NCBI RefSeq assembly: GCF_035916755.1
Contig: NZ_JAYWIX010000001.1
Span: 186,001-250,000 of the forward strand
Length of the DNA: 64,000 nt
Source: Rothia sp035916755
Lineage (GTDB): Bacteria > Actinomycetota > Actinomycetes > Actinomycetales > Micrococcaceae
Direction of reading: 5' to 3'
Every line of letters starts with the position of its first letter. The first letter of the stretch is position 1. The position numbers and the translations under genes are program-made. Shown piece by piece: positions 1-9,165 of the stretch. Under the pieces are notes generated by a model. It had not been told where the DNA came from and made no database searches. It was given only the letters and a program-made list of their open reading frames with translations.

Positions 1-720
1 AAGCTGGTGGACTGCCGCTCCACCGACGTGGAGAAGTCCGAACTCTTCATCGTGGAGGGTGACTCAGCGCTGGGTACCGCCCGCCTGGCACGTTCATCGA
101 CCTATCAGGCCCTTCTGCCCATTCGCGGCAAGATCCTGAACGTACAGAAGGCCTCGCTGACCGACATGCTGGCGAACGCCGAGTGCGCCGCCATTATTCA
201 GGTCATTGGCGCCGGTTCTGGCCGCACCTTCGACCTAGAGCAGAAGCGCTACAACAAGATCATCATGATGACGGACGCGGACGTGGACGGCGCCCACATC
301 CGCACCCTGCTGCTGACCCTCTTCTACCGTTACATGCGGCCGCTGGTTGAGGCAGGCCACGTCTACGCCGCTGTGCCGCCCCTGCATCGGGTTGAGGTGG
401 TTAATCGTGGCAAGGCTAATGAGATGGTGTACACCTATTCTGAGAAGGAGCTCCACGAGCTCTTGGATAGGTTGGAAGCTGAGGGCAAGAGCTATAAGGA
501 ACCAATCCAGCGCTATAAGGGTCTGGGCGAGATGGACGCCGACCAGCTGGCGGAAACCACCATGGACCCCCGCCACCGCATGCTCCGTCGTGTGCGGGTT
601 GAGGACGCCGAGGCTGCCGAACGGGCCTTTACCCTCTTGATGGGGTCAGAAGTGGCACCGCGTAAGGACTTCATTATCCGCGGTGCGACCAAGCTCGACC
701 ACACAGCTATCGACGCCTAA
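1..720 (+). CDS. parE: DNA topoisomerase IV / gyrase-type subunit B, C-terminal part (5' truncated by window)
   Basis: ATPase subunit of a type IIA topoisomerase. Only the last 239 codons are present; the frame is open from base 1. The TOPRIM domain is seen directly: EGDSA (metal-binding Glu), then TDADVDGAHIRTLLLTLFYR (acidic DxD), followed by the C-terminal QRYKGLGEM signature typical of GyrB/ParE. The matching A subunit lies at 9876-12467 on the other strand, so the pair is split by the malate dehydrogenase and cytochrome bd genes. In this family it could be called a second GyrB; the ParE name is an inference from pairing with a separate A subunit lacking a dnaA/recF context. Confidence 0.9.
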   Translation, partial: KLVDCRSTDVEKSELFIVEGDSALGTARLARSSTYQALLPIRGKILNVQKASLTDMLANAECAAIIQVIGAGSGRTFDLEQKRYNKIIMMTDADVDGAHIRTLLLTLFYRYMRPLVEAGHVYAAVPPLHRVEVVNRGKANEMVYTYSEKELHELLDRLEAEGKSYKEPIQRYKGLGEMDADQLAETTMDPRHRMLRRVRVEDAEAAERAFTLLMGSEVAPRKDFIIRGATKLDHTAIDA

Positions 721-756
721 GCGTGTTGAGGGCAGGGGCAGGGTAAAATGTTGTGC

Positions 757-1773
757 ATGACACATGCAATGAAGCACCCTGTTACTGTCACCGTTACCGG
801 CGCCGCTGGCCAGATCGGGTATGCCAGCCTCTTCCGCATCGCGGCAGGTGAAATGCTGGGCCCCGATACTCCCATGCGCCTGCGCCTGCTCGAAATCCCG
901 GCCGGTCTCAAGGCCGCTGAGGGCACCGCGATGGAGCTTGCCGACTGCGCCTTCCCCCTGCTTGAATCTGTCGACATCACCGACGACCCCTCCGTTGGCT
1001 TCGACGGCACCAATATCGCCCTGCTCATTGGCTCCCGCCCCCGCACAAAGGGCATGGAGCGTGCTGACCTGCTCGAAGCCAACGGCGGTATTTTCTCGGT
1101 GCAGGGGAGGGCCATCAACGACCGGGCCGCTGACGATGTGAAAGTAGCTGTGGTGGGCAACCCGGCTAACACCAACGCCCTCATTGCCGCCTCTCACGCA
1201 CCGGACGTCCCCCTGGAACGCTTCACCGCCCTCACCCGCCTTGACCACCACCGGGCGGTTGCCCAGCTGGCTGCCGCCACCGGTGCTACCGTGCCCGAAA
1301 TCGACGGCATCACCATCTGGGGTAACCACTCTGCCAGTCAGTACCCCGACCTCTTCCACGCCACCGTCGGCGGCCGCCCCGCTATCGACGCACTTGCCGA
1401 CAAGAACCTTGGCCAGACCTGGATCGAAGAAACCTTTATTCCCACCGTTGCCCAGCGTGGAGCCGAAATTATCGCGGTGCGCGGTGGCTCGTCCGTCGCC
1501 TCCGCGGCCCACGCCGCCCTGGCCCACGTGCGTGACTGGGTGCTGGGAACGGGGGAGCGGAGCACCTCCATGGCGGTACCCTCCGACGGCTCCTACGGGG
1601 TGCCCGAGGGGCTCATTAGCTCTTTCCCCGTCAAGTGTTCATCAGGTGGATATGAGATTGTTCACGGTTTGCAGCACTCAGATTTTGCCAGCCAGCGCAT
1701 CGCGGCCTCTGTGGCTGAGCTGGTTGAAGAGAAGGACGCCGTCGCCCAGCTCGGTCTGCTCGGCCCCCGCTAA
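757..1773 (+). CDS. mdh: Malate dehydrogenase (NAD-dependent)
   Basis: Interconverts malate and oxaloacetate in the TCA cycle. The Rossmann motif GAAGQIGYASLFR is at the N-terminus, NPANTNALI follows in the middle, and the substrate-binding/catalytic stretch TRLDHHRA and IWGNHS are present. Length is about 338 aa, normal for the family. The start is uncertain: ATG codons occur at 748, 757 and 769. A TAAAAT box at 744-749 would place transcription start at about 756, making ATG 757 leaderless; there is no convincing Shine-Dalgarno sequence for any of the three. It follows parE by 36 bases but probably has its own promoter. Confidence 0.95.
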   Translation: MTHAMKHPVTVTVTGAAGQIGYASLFRIAAGEMLGPDTPMRLRLLEIPAGLKAAEGTAMELADCAFPLLESVDITDDPSVGFDGTNIALLIGSRPRTKGMERADLLEANGGIFSVQGRAINDRAADDVKVAVVGNPANTNALIAASHAPDVPLERFTALTRLDHHRAVAQLAAATGATVPEIDGITIWGNHSASQYPDLFHATVGGRPAIDALADKNLGQTWIEETFIPTVAQRGAEIIAVRGGSSVASAAHAALAHVRDWVLGTGERSTSMAVPSDGSYGVPEGLISSFPVKCSSGGYEIVHGLQHSDFASQRIAASVAELVEEKDAVAQLGLLGPR

Positions 1774-1840
1774 GACGCCCGCCCCGGCGTGACTAGACAA
1801 AGTGTCACTAACTGGGTGCCCGGTGTAAAAAACCTATCGA

Positions 1841-1878
1841 GACTCCCACTGAATCCTCTAGGTCAGCGGGAGTCTTAG
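1841..1878 (+). terminator. Hairpin after mdh
   Basis: GACTCCCACTGA (1841-1852) pairs with TCAGCGGGAGTC (1863-1874) with one mismatch. No strong U-tract follows, so termination efficiency is uncertain. Confidence 0.5.
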
Positions 1879-1909
1879 CGTTTAAGTGACCTTTAGTGAA
1901 GCGTCAAAT

Positions 1910-1920
1910 CACCTGGTGAA
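1910..1920. promoter_or_regulatory. Perfect palindrome upstream of cydA
   Basis: TCACCTGGTGA is a perfect 11-bp palindrome about 140 bases before cydA, inside the 280-base gap that must hold the cyd promoter. Cytochrome bd operons are commonly controlled by redox regulators such as Rex, but this is not the classical Rex box, so assignment to a regulator is only a guess. Confidence 0.3.
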
Positions 1921-2056
1921 GAGGTCAAAACTACCCTAAGGGTACGCTCATGCAAGCCCGCTATCCTAGAGCAAAACACACCCGCACCGTTGCGCCGGGC
2001 CCACGGCAGCATGCCAGCCCGCAGACGGTGCATCACTTTAACTCTCAAGGATGTCA

Positions 2057-3628
2057 ATGGATCCCCTCGAACTAGCGCGGTGGCAATTCGGTATCACCAC
2101 CGTCTACCACTTCATGATGGTTCCGCTGACCCTGGGCCTGGGTGCCGTTGTAGCTGGCTTCTACATCGCCTACGTGCGAACCAAGAAGCACGAATACAAG
2201 CGCATGACCAAGTTCTGGGGCAAGCTCTACCTCATCAACTTCATCATGGGCGTTGCAACCGGCCTTGTGCAGGAATTCCAGTTCGGTATGGCCTGGAGCG
2301 AATACTCCCGCTTCGTGGGCGACGTCTTCGGCGCCCCTCTGGCGATGGAAGGCCTGCTGGCCTTCTTCGTCGAGTCCACCTTCTTGGGCCTCTTCATCTT
2401 CGGCTGGGACAAACTGGCCCCCAAGGTGCACGCAGCCTGCCTGGTCATCGCTGTTGCAGCCTCATGGCTCTCTGCCTACTTCATCATCGTGGCTAACTCC
2501 TGGATGCAGCACCCTGTTGGCGTTGAAATGATTGACGGCCGCCCCGTCATGACCGACGTCTTAGCTGTGCTGACCAACAACACCGCCCTGGTGGCCTACC
2601 CCCACGCTATCTTCGGTGCCCTGCAGGTCGCCGGTGGCTTCCTGGTCGGTATCGCCTGGTACAAGCTCTGGAAGCGCCGCCGTGACGGCATCGACACCAT
2701 CGGGGAAGACGGCAAGGTTATCGTTGGCGAAACTACCGAAGGTGCCCGCGACAAGACCGACTTCAACGTCTGGTTCAAGTCCCTGCGTATCGGCGCTATC
2801 GTTGGCTTTGCAGCCTTCATCGGCACTGCCTTTACCGGTCACCACCAGGCCCAGCTCATGATTGAGCAGCAGCCCATGAAGATGGCAGCTGCCGAGGCAG
2901 CCTGCCACGACGGCACCGGCTTCTCTGTCCTTTCTCTCTCATCACCTGGTGCCCAGAACTGTGACGAGGTTCAGGCAGTGATTGAAATTCCCGGCCTGCT
3001 CTCCTTCCTGGCCTACAACAACTTCACCACCGACGTCCCCGGCATCACCACCCTGCTGCCCCAGTACGAGGAAACCTACGGCACCACCATCCCCGATAAC
3101 CCCGAACTCTACGGGGAGCGGGCTGGAACCGAGATTGAATACCTGCCCCTCATGGAAGTGACCTACTACGGCTTCCGCGGCATGATCACCTTTGGCGGCA
3201 TCAGCGCCCTCTCCTTCCTCTACGTTTTGTGGGTGACCCGCAAGAAGGGTGAAGGCACAGTCCCCGAAGCCAAGTGGATCTCCAACCTGGCTATTGCAGG
3301 TATCCTTGCCCCCTTCGGCGCTAATGCCACTGGCTGGATCTTTACCGAAATGGGCCGCCAGCCCTTCGTCGTAGCCCCCAACCCTGATGGCAACCCCGCC
3401 ATCATGATGTTCACCGCTGCCGCTGTCTCGCCCGGTGTCTCCGGCTACGAGATCCTCTTCTCACTGATTTCACTGGGTCTGGTCTACGGTGTGCTCATGG
3501 TCGTTGAGGTCTACCTGCTGGCCAAGTACGTCAAGGCCGGTGTGGCAGCGGCTATGCCCGAGCTGGTTGAAGACCCGCACGATACCGACGAGAAGAACGA
3601 CCGCGACGTGCTCGCGTTCGCCTACTAA
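2057..3628 (+). CDS. cydA: Cytochrome bd ubiquinol/menaquinol oxidase subunit I
   Basis: Haem-bearing subunit of the high-affinity cytochrome bd oxidase in the cytoplasmic membrane. The N-terminus LARWQFGITTVYHF carries the conserved His (residue 18 from this start) that ligates haem b595; YPHAIFGALQ contains the b558 His, and GWIFTEMGRQPF holds the Met ligand region. The Q-loop is of the short type. ATG 2051 is also possible, but AAGGA at 2047-2051 spaces correctly to ATG 2057, giving 523 aa. It is followed by cydB after 17 bases, with the CydDC exporter behind, forming a full bd-oxidase locus. Confidence 0.96.
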   Translation: MDPLELARWQFGITTVYHFMMVPLTLGLGAVVAGFYIAYVRTKKHEYKRMTKFWGKLYLINFIMGVATGLVQEFQFGMAWSEYSRFVGDVFGAPLAMEGLLAFFVESTFLGLFIFGWDKLAPKVHAACLVIAVAASWLSAYFIIVANSWMQHPVGVEMIDGRPVMTDVLAVLTNNTALVAYPHAIFGALQVAGGFLVGIAWYKLWKRRRDGIDTIGEDGKVIVGETTEGARDKTDFNVWFKSLRIGAIVGFAAFIGTAFTGHHQAQLMIEQQPMKMAAAEAACHDGTGFSVLSLSSPGAQNCDEVQAVIEIPGLLSFLAYNNFTTDVPGITTLLPQYEETYGTTIPDNPELYGERAGTEIEYLPLMEVTYYGFRGMITFGGISALSFLYVLWVTRKKGEGTVPEAKWISNLAIAGILAPFGANATGWIFTEMGRQPFVVAPNPDGNPAIMMFTAAAVSPGVSGYEILFSLISLGLVYGVLMVVEVYLLAKYVKAGVAAAMPELVEDPHDTDEKNDRDVLAFAY

Positions 3629-3645
3629 GAAAGGGGCTTACACAC

Positions 3646-4725
3646 ATGTTTGAGCTTTTTGCTGACCAGCCTCTTCTACCGACTCTCTGGTTCGCCGTCA
3701 TCGGCTTCTTCTGGGTGGGGTACATCATTCTGGACGGTTTCGACCTGGGCGTAGGTATGCTCATGAGCCGAATCTTCGCCAAGAACGAGAAAGAACGCCG
3801 CCTGCTGCTGAACACCATCGGCCCTGTCTGGGACGGTAACGAGGTATGGGTTGTCACCGGTGGCGCCGCCACTTTCGCGGCCTTCCCGCTCTGGTACGCC
3901 TCCCTCTTCTCAGCCCTCTACATCCCGCTGACCCTGGCCCTGCTGGCCCTGATTTTCCGCGCTGTTGCTATCGAGTACCGCGGTAAGAAGGATTCAGAGC
4001 GCTGGATTGCCGGCTGGACCTTGGCTATCTCCCTGGGCTCCTTCTTCATCGCCTTCCTGGTCGGTGCCCTGCTGGCTTTGACCTCCACCGGCCTGCCCAT
4101 CAACGCAAACGGTGACCGCGTGGGCGGTGCCTTCGCCTGGCTAACTCCCGCTGTCTTTATGGGCGGCCTGTCCGTGGTCGGTGTTTCCCTGGTTATGGGT
4201 CTTGCCTTCATCGCGCTGAAAACCGACGGCGAGGTACGCCACCGTGCCGGGTCCGCCCTGGTCAAGTTCTCGCCCCTGCTGGTACTCCCCGTTGTGGCCT
4301 GGGTAGTCTACATGCAGGTCACCACCGGCAACGGTATCTCCTACGCTTTGACCGTCCTGGCTGTGCTGGCTCTGGCTGCTGCCTGGTTCTTCGCCAGCCG
4401 CAAGAGCGAAGGCAAGGCCTTCTCGGGATTTGCGGTCTTCGTTGCCTTCGGCGTGCTGGCTATCTTCCTAGCTCTGTACCCCAACGTCCTGCCCTCAACC
4501 CTCGATGAGGCCTACAACCTCACCATCGCCAACGCGTCAAGCTCCGAGTACACCCTGCGCGTGATGAGCTGGGTCGGTCTCTTCGGCATCCCGATTCTGC
4601 TCGTCTACCAGAGCTGGACCTACTGGGTCTTCCGCAAGCGCCTGCGCGTTGAGAGCATCCCCGATGCCCACGACGCCACCGAGCTGGCCACCCGCGCCAC
4701 TCGTGCAAGCGCTCATAACGCCTAG
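3646..4725 (+). CDS. cydB: Cytochrome bd oxidase subunit II
   Basis: Second structural subunit of cytochrome bd oxidase, 359 aa, with about eight membrane segments. The family hallmark GYIILDGFDLGVGML near residue 25 and GPVWDGNEVWVVTGGAA are clear. The start ATG is preceded by AAAGGGG. It is translated 17 bases after cydA and very likely cotranscribed. A strong hairpin (4748-4784) follows before cydDC. Confidence 0.96.
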   Translation: MFELFADQPLLPTLWFAVIGFFWVGYIILDGFDLGVGMLMSRIFAKNEKERRLLLNTIGPVWDGNEVWVVTGGAATFAAFPLWYASLFSALYIPLTLALLALIFRAVAIEYRGKKDSERWIAGWTLAISLGSFFIAFLVGALLALTSTGLPINANGDRVGGAFAWLTPAVFMGGLSVVGVSLVMGLAFIALKTDGEVRHRAGSALVKFSPLLVLPVVAWVVYMQVTTGNGISYALTVLAVLALAAAWFFASRKSEGKAFSGFAVFVAFGVLAIFLALYPNVLPSTLDEAYNLTIANASSSEYTLRVMSWVGLFGIPILLVYQSWTYWVFRKRLRVESIPDAHDATELATRATRASAHNA

Positions 4726-4747
4726 CAGCTAGCTCACGGCGTAGAGA

Positions 4748-4784
4748 CGAAAGGACGCTGGGAGCAGCCCCCGGCGTCCTTTCG
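4748..4784. terminator. Hairpin between cydB and cydDC
   Basis: CGAAAGGACGC (4748-4758) and GCGTCCTTTCG (4774-4784) form an 11-bp perfect stem. It is followed by a second small palindrome, CCTACCCG/CGGGTAGG, at about 4785-4802. There is no U-tract, so it may attenuate rather than fully terminate cydAB transcription. Confidence 0.5.
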
Positions 4785-4862
4785 CCTACCCGGGCGGGTA
4801 GGTGTGCTCATACCCACGGCCCAGTCACAGACCTCGCGTCTGCCCGGCTGGAAAGTTCCCAC

Positions 4863-4884
4863 TAGAATAGTGAACAAACTGTTC
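4863..4884 (+). promoter_or_regulatory. Candidate cydDC promoter -10 with adjacent operator-like palindrome
   Basis: TAGAAT (4863-4868) resembles a -10 box; the -35 is poor. Immediately downstream, GAACA-aac-TGTTC (4872-4884) is an inverted repeat where a repressor would overlap the transcription start. The cydDC Shine-Dalgarno AAGGA is at 4893-4897. Confidence 0.35.
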
Positions 4885-4908
4885 GCGGCACCAAGGACAC
4901 TATCGAGA

Positions 4909-7900
4909 ATGACCGCTCCCACAACGAGCAAGCGGCCCCCGCTGGGGCCCCACGCCAAGAGAAACCTCACCGTTTTTGCCGTGCTCACCGCACTCAAAAC
5001 CCTGGCGCTCATTGTCTTTGCCGCGGTGCTGGGCACCGCCATCACCCTGCTAGCCCGCATGACCTATGCGGTGCTCTACGAGGGTAAAACCTACGAGTCT
5101 GCCCACGCCGAGCAGCTTGCCGTCTTCGCCGGTAACGGCCAGGCCCAACTCACCGGTATCTTCTTTGCCGCCCCCTTCATGCAGCCGGGCCTGCTGTCCT
5201 TGGCGGTCACCGGCGTCATTGCGCTCCTGGTGCGTGCAGCCGCCGACTGGTCCCTGGGTTTCTACGCCCAGCAGGCAGCGGTGGGTGCCAAAACCACCAT
5301 CCGCCGCAAACTCATCCGCCGCGTCCTTGCAACCGGCGGCATCGACACCCCGGACGGCACCGGTGCCACCGCCGTCCTGCTCTCCCGCGGCCTTAACGCC
5401 CTGGATGACTACTACACCAAGACTCTTACCGCCTTTGTCTCCACGGCCGTAGTGCCCACCCTGCTGCTTATCTTCATCGCCTTCTACGACTGGGTCTCAG
5501 CCCTGGTCATCATCTGCACCCTGCCGCTGATACCCCTCTTCATGGTGCTCATCGGCCGAACCACAGCAGAAGACACCGCCCGCGCCCAGCGCGACCTACT
5601 GCGCCTCTCAGACCACATCGTCGAACTGGTCAAGGGTCTGCCCGTTCTGGTGGGTCTGGGGCGCTCGCGGGCCCAGTCCAAGGCGCTGGGCGATTTGGGG
5701 GAGCGCTACCGCAAGGCCACCATGTATACCCTGCGGTCGGCCTTCCTCTCATCGCTGGCTCTGGAACTGATTACCACCATCTCGGTAGCCCTGGTAGCGG
5801 TGCTGATTGGTTTGCGTCTGGTGGAGGGTAACCTGGGGCTCGACGTCGCCCTCTTCGCCCTGCTGCTGGCCCCCGAGTGCTACCAGCCCCTGCGCGATGT
5901 GGGCACCGCCTACCACCAGTCTGAGGACGGCGTGGCAGCCCTGCGCCGCGCCGAGGCCATCATTGACCAGCCCATTCCCCACGCCACCGTTGCCCCCGGC
6001 GGCGACCGCATCTCGGTGCGCCAGCTCTCTGTCGCATACCCGGGCCGCGACCGCACCCTCACCGGCGTGAGCTTCACCCTACGTCACGGCACCACCACCG
6101 CTATCACCGGGCCTTCTGGCTGCGGCAAAACCACCCTGCTTTCGGTACTGGGCGGAGCCCTGCGCAACGACCTGGTACCCACCGGCACCACCGAACCGGT
6201 TCACGTCTCCGGCCTAGTATCTGGCACCGGCTCCACCGTCTGGATTAGCCAGTCACCCACCTTCATCGCCCCCACCTCCCTGGCTGAAGTGGCTCTCTAC
6301 GCCACTGTGACCCGCGGCGAAGGTGCCCTAGAAGGCATCAACTACGCCTCAACCCTGCTCGATGATTCCGTCGCTTTCACCGCTGAGGACCGCGACTACT
6401 TCACCTCCTTCCTACACTCGGTAGGGCTCGCTGACCTAGCAGATTTGCCCCCGGAGGCCCTGTCAGCTGGCCAGATGCGCCGTCTTGCTATTGCCCGCGC
6501 CCTGGCCCGCGTCGCCACCCTACAGGCCCAGGAAGAACGCGTCACCGTCCTGATTGACGAACCTACTGCCCACCTTGACCCGGTTTCAGCGGCCAAGGTG
6601 AACGTCGCCCTAGCTGCCCTGCAGGAAACCGGCGCAACCCTGGTTGTCGTCACCCACGACACCGCCCTGGCTGCCGCCACCAACAACCTGCTCCAGGCAA
6701 CATCAAAGCCCCACGGCGTTACCTGGGAGCTCACCACCCAGAACGCCGATGGGCTGGGCGGCTACGCTCTTGCGACCCTGGCGGACGCCGTCGCCACCGG
6801 CGAGCTTGAAGACTCGGCCCCCGTGCAGGCTGCTGCAAGCTCAACCGAGCAGGCAGTAGAGCCAGCCGCGGCGGGCGTCCTGAAAACCCTGCGCTACCTG
6901 GGGGAGCTCACCGGGATCCGCAAACGCGATATGGCCCTGCCTATCCTGCTGTCGGTACTCACCGTGGTCTTTGCCGTCAGCCTCACTGCGCTTTCTGGCT
7001 GGCTCATCGTGCGCGCCGCTGAGCAGCCGGCCATGATGTACCTGCTGGTCGCTGTTACCGGCGTCCGCTTTTTTGGCCTGGGCCGGGCGACCTCCCGCTA
7101 CGCCGAGCGCCTGCGCACCCACAACCTGGTGCTGGGGGCGACTAACACCCTGCGCGTGCGTGCCTGGGATGCTGCCGGCCGTACCGTCCTATCGGTGCGC
7201 TCCCTGCTGCGAGGCGACAAGATCCTTGATCGCCTGGTCGGCGACATCGACGAGCTGCGCGACGCTATCCCGCGCGTCATCCTGCCGGTTGCCGCCCACC
7301 TGATCGTGATGCTACTGGTGCTGGGTGTGACCGCCTGGGCTACCCCGCAGGCCCTGCTGCCGGTCGTCATCGCGGTTCTTATCTCTACCTTTGTGATTCC
7401 GGCAGTGGTGCTGCGTGCGGACGAGCGCGCGGACGCCGTTGCCCGCCGGGAAACCTCGGCCATGCTCCGCCTGGGCGTCTCAGCTCTGGACGCCGCTACC
7501 GACCTGCACAATAACGGTCTTGACCAGACCGTTGCCCTGGCTGTCTCCCGCCAGGACGGCTACGCCCAGGCCTCCCGCCTCAAGAGCTCCCGCGCTATCG
7601 GTGTGGGTCAGGGCCTGATGGTTGTTACCTGGTGGGGCGCGGCTCTGGCTGTGATTGCCAGCGTTTGGCCTGCCGTTGAAGCCGGTGCGGTTACCGCGCC
7701 GACCGCAGCTATCGTCATTTTGATGATGACCGGCCTGTTTGAGACCACCGCAGCCCACCTGGACGCCGTTCGCGGCTGGCCCGCCTTCGCTGCCCTGGTT
7801 GCGCGCACCCGCGCTAACTTTGAGACCGTGGACGCTGCCGCTGCGGCTGAGGGAGAGGACGCCGGTAAGGGCGAGATCCGAGATATTCTTGGGGACCCCG

Positions 7901-8610
7901 GTATTGGGGCTAAGAACCGTGCCGCCCATAAGTCCATCACCCTGGAGCTGGATTCGCTGGCTACCCGCTGGCCCGATATGGAGCAGCCTATCTTTACCGG
8001 CCTGTCAGCGTCTGTATCGTCGGGGCAGTGGCTGGGGATCACCGGCCCTTCGGGCTCGGGCAAGACAACTGCCCTTGCAACTTTGCTGGGCTTCTTGCCT
8101 GTTGAGCAGGGACAGATTCGGGTGAACGGTCGTGCCTTTGATGCCCAGTCTTTGCGTGGGTACGCGGCTTGGTGCCCCCAGTCTGCCTATATCTTTGAGT
8201 CCACTATCGCTAATAACCTGGCGATTGCCCGGCCCGCCGATGAGCGGCCGACCGATAAGGAGATGTACGAGGTGCTGGATCGGGTAGGGCTGGGCAAGTT
8301 TGTGCGGTCCCTGCCTGCTGGCCTGCAGACCCTGGTGGGGGCCGGTGGTTCTTATGTGTCGGGCGGCCAGCGCCAGCGTATTGCGATTGCCCGTACCCTG
8401 CTGGTGGATTCGCCCCTGCTGCTGATGGATGAGCCGACCGCCCACCTCGATGCCCCCGCTGCGGTGGCTCTGATTAATGAGGTCGCCCGAGGTACTAAGC
8501 GCGCCCCCGGTCAGAAGCTCAAGGGTAAGACCAAGTTGCCTGCGGTCGTCCTGGTCTCCCACCGAGCAGAAGATATCGCGGCCTGCGATACCGTGGTGAA
8601 GCTTCGATAG
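4909..8610 (+). CDS. cydDC: Fused CydDC-type ABC exporter (cytochrome bd assembly)
   Basis: One polypeptide of about 1233 aa containing both halves of the thiol (cysteine/glutathione) ABC exporter needed to assemble cytochrome bd; in enterobacteria these are separate CydD and CydC. First half: membrane domain, Walker A GPSGCGKTTLL, signature LSAGQMRRLAIARALA, Walker B VLIDEPTAHLDP. Second half begins near residue 660 with another membrane domain, Walker A GPSGSGKTTALATLL, signature VSGGQRQRIAIARTLL and LLLMDEPTAHLD. An upstream in-frame GTG at 4804 lies before the likely promoter, so ATG 4909 with AAGGA 11 bases before was chosen. The fusion is common in Actinobacteria. Confidence 0.93.
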   Translation: MTAPTTSKRPPLGPHAKRNLTVFAVLTALKTLALIVFAAVLGTAITLLARMTYAVLYEGKTYESAHAEQLAVFAGNGQAQLTGIFFAAPFMQPGLLSLAVTGVIALLVRAAADWSLGFYAQQAAVGAKTTIRRKLIRRVLATGGIDTPDGTGATAVLLSRGLNALDDYYTKTLTAFVSTAVVPTLLLIFIAFYDWVSALVIICTLPLIPLFMVLIGRTTAEDTARAQRDLLRLSDHIVELVKGLPVLVGLGRSRAQSKALGDLGERYRKATMYTLRSAFLSSLALELITTISVALVAVLIGLRLVEGNLGLDVALFALLLAPECYQPLRDVGTAYHQSEDGVAALRRAEAIIDQPIPHATVAPGGDRISVRQLSVAYPGRDRTLTGVSFTLRHGTTTAITGPSGCGKTTLLSVLGGALRNDLVPTGTTEPVHVSGLVSGTGSTVWISQSPTFIAPTSLAEVALYATVTRGEGALEGINYASTLLDDSVAFTAEDRDYFTSFLHSVGLADLADLPPEALSAGQMRRLAIARALARVATLQAQEERVTVLIDEPTAHLDPVSAAKVNVALAALQETGATLVVVTHDTALAAATNNLLQATSKPHGVTWELTTQNADGLGGYALATLADAVATGELEDSAPVQAAASSTEQAVEPAAAGVLKTLRYLGELTGIRKRDMALPILLSVLTVVFAVSLTALSGWLIVRAAEQPAMMYLLVAVTGVRFFGLGRATSRYAERLRTHNLVLGATNTLRVRAWDAAGRTVLSVRSLLRGDKILDRLVGDIDELRDAIPRVILPVAAHLIVMLLVLGVTAWATPQALLPVVIAVLISTFVIPAVVLRADERADAVARRETSAMLRLGVSALDAATDLHNNGLDQTVALAVSRQDGYAQASRLKSSRAIGVGQGLMVVTWWGAALAVIASVWPAVEAGAVTAPTAAIVILMMTGLFETTAAHLDAVRGWPAFAALVARTRANFETVDAAAAAEGEDAGKGEIRDILGDPGIGAKNRAAHKSITLELDSLATRWPDMEQPIFTGLSASVSSGQWLGITGPSGSGKTTALATLLGFLPVEQGQIRVNGRAFDAQSLRGYAAWCPQSAYIFESTIANNLAIARPADERPTDKEMYEVLDRVGLGKFVRSLPAGLQTLVGAGGSYVSGGQRQRIAIARTLLVDSPLLLMDEPTAHLDAPAAVALINEVARGTKRAPGQKLKGKTKLPAVVLVSHRAEDIAACDTVVKLR

Positions 8611-8622
8611 ACTTCACAAAAA

Positions 8623-8670
8623 GACCCGCCCCAGCGCGCTTCTGAAAGGAAGGTGCTGGGGCGGATCTTT
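8623..8670. terminator. Terminator between cydDC and the 8703 gene
   Basis: GACCCGCCCCAGC (8623-8635) pairs with GCTGGGGCGGATC (8655-8667), 12 of 13 positions, followed by TTT; an A-run precedes the stem, so it can serve both convergent genes. Confidence 0.75.
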
Positions 8671-8702
8671 GTATCGTGCACATTGTTAAAGCGCGAACGC
8701 GT

Positions 8703-9065
8703 CTAGGTCAGTGGCTTTGCTCCATGAGTAGCTTTTCGGTCGTCGTCAAGGGTAAAACCGTGGCGGTCAATTTCTTGCTGATCAAGGTCATCGCGGAGTT
8801 TTTGACCATGGACTGAGCCCAGGGTGATGCAGACGCCACCTACCAGGGCTGCCCCTAGATGCCAGGGTTCTAGAGTTGCCCATTTGAATAAGAAAGAAAG
8901 CAGAGCAGAAAACCCCAAGAGGGCAAGAGCTGTAAATAGCGAGTAGATGACAAACTCTGTCTTGTTAGCAGGTGTCAGTTTGCGTTCGGTGCGAGCCCAA
9001 GCCTTGCGGCGCTCTGCTTTTTGGGTGGCTTTCTCTACAGTGAACGAAGAATCTTGCTGCGGCAT
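8703..9065 (-). CDS. Small two-helix membrane protein, unknown function
   Basis: 120 aa. A charged N-terminal segment (residues 1-36, rich in Lys/Arg/Glu) precedes two predicted membrane helices (about residues 38-60 and 70-88), then an acidic, charged tail. The start ATG has a good GGAGG Shine-Dalgarno eight bases upstream on the minus strand. It is divergent from the 9166 membrane/PH-like gene; a TTTACC/GGTAAA palindrome sits in the shared upstream region. I do not recognise the family; similar small proteins with charged ends are common in Micrococcaceae genomes. Confidence 0.75.
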   Translation of the reverse strand: MPQQDSSFTVEKATQKAERRKAWARTERKLTPANKTEFVIYSLFTALALLGFSALLSFLFKWATLEPWHLGAALVGGVCITLGSVHGQKLRDDLDQQEIDRHGFTLDDDRKATHGAKPLT

Positions 9066-9092
9066 GGGAGACCTCCTTATCTTGTCTGAAAT

Positions 9093-9109
9093 TTTACCAC
9101 GGGGGTAAA
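9093..9109. promoter_or_regulatory. Inverted repeat between two divergent membrane-protein genes
   Basis: TTTACC-acggg-GGTAAA lies between the minus-strand 8703-9065 gene and the plus-strand gene at 9166. Its location suits a shared operator. An AT-rich stretch TAGATAATAAAT just to the right could be the -10 region of the rightward gene. Confidence 0.3.
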
Positions 9110-9165
9110 GTGTGTTCTAGATAATAAATTTCTAGAGCCTGAGCGACAGATAGTGAGTGAATCCC

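Noticed and set aside
4804..4908. GTG start for the CydDC fusion
   Set aside because: Lies upstream of the probable promoter and adds unconserved sequence.
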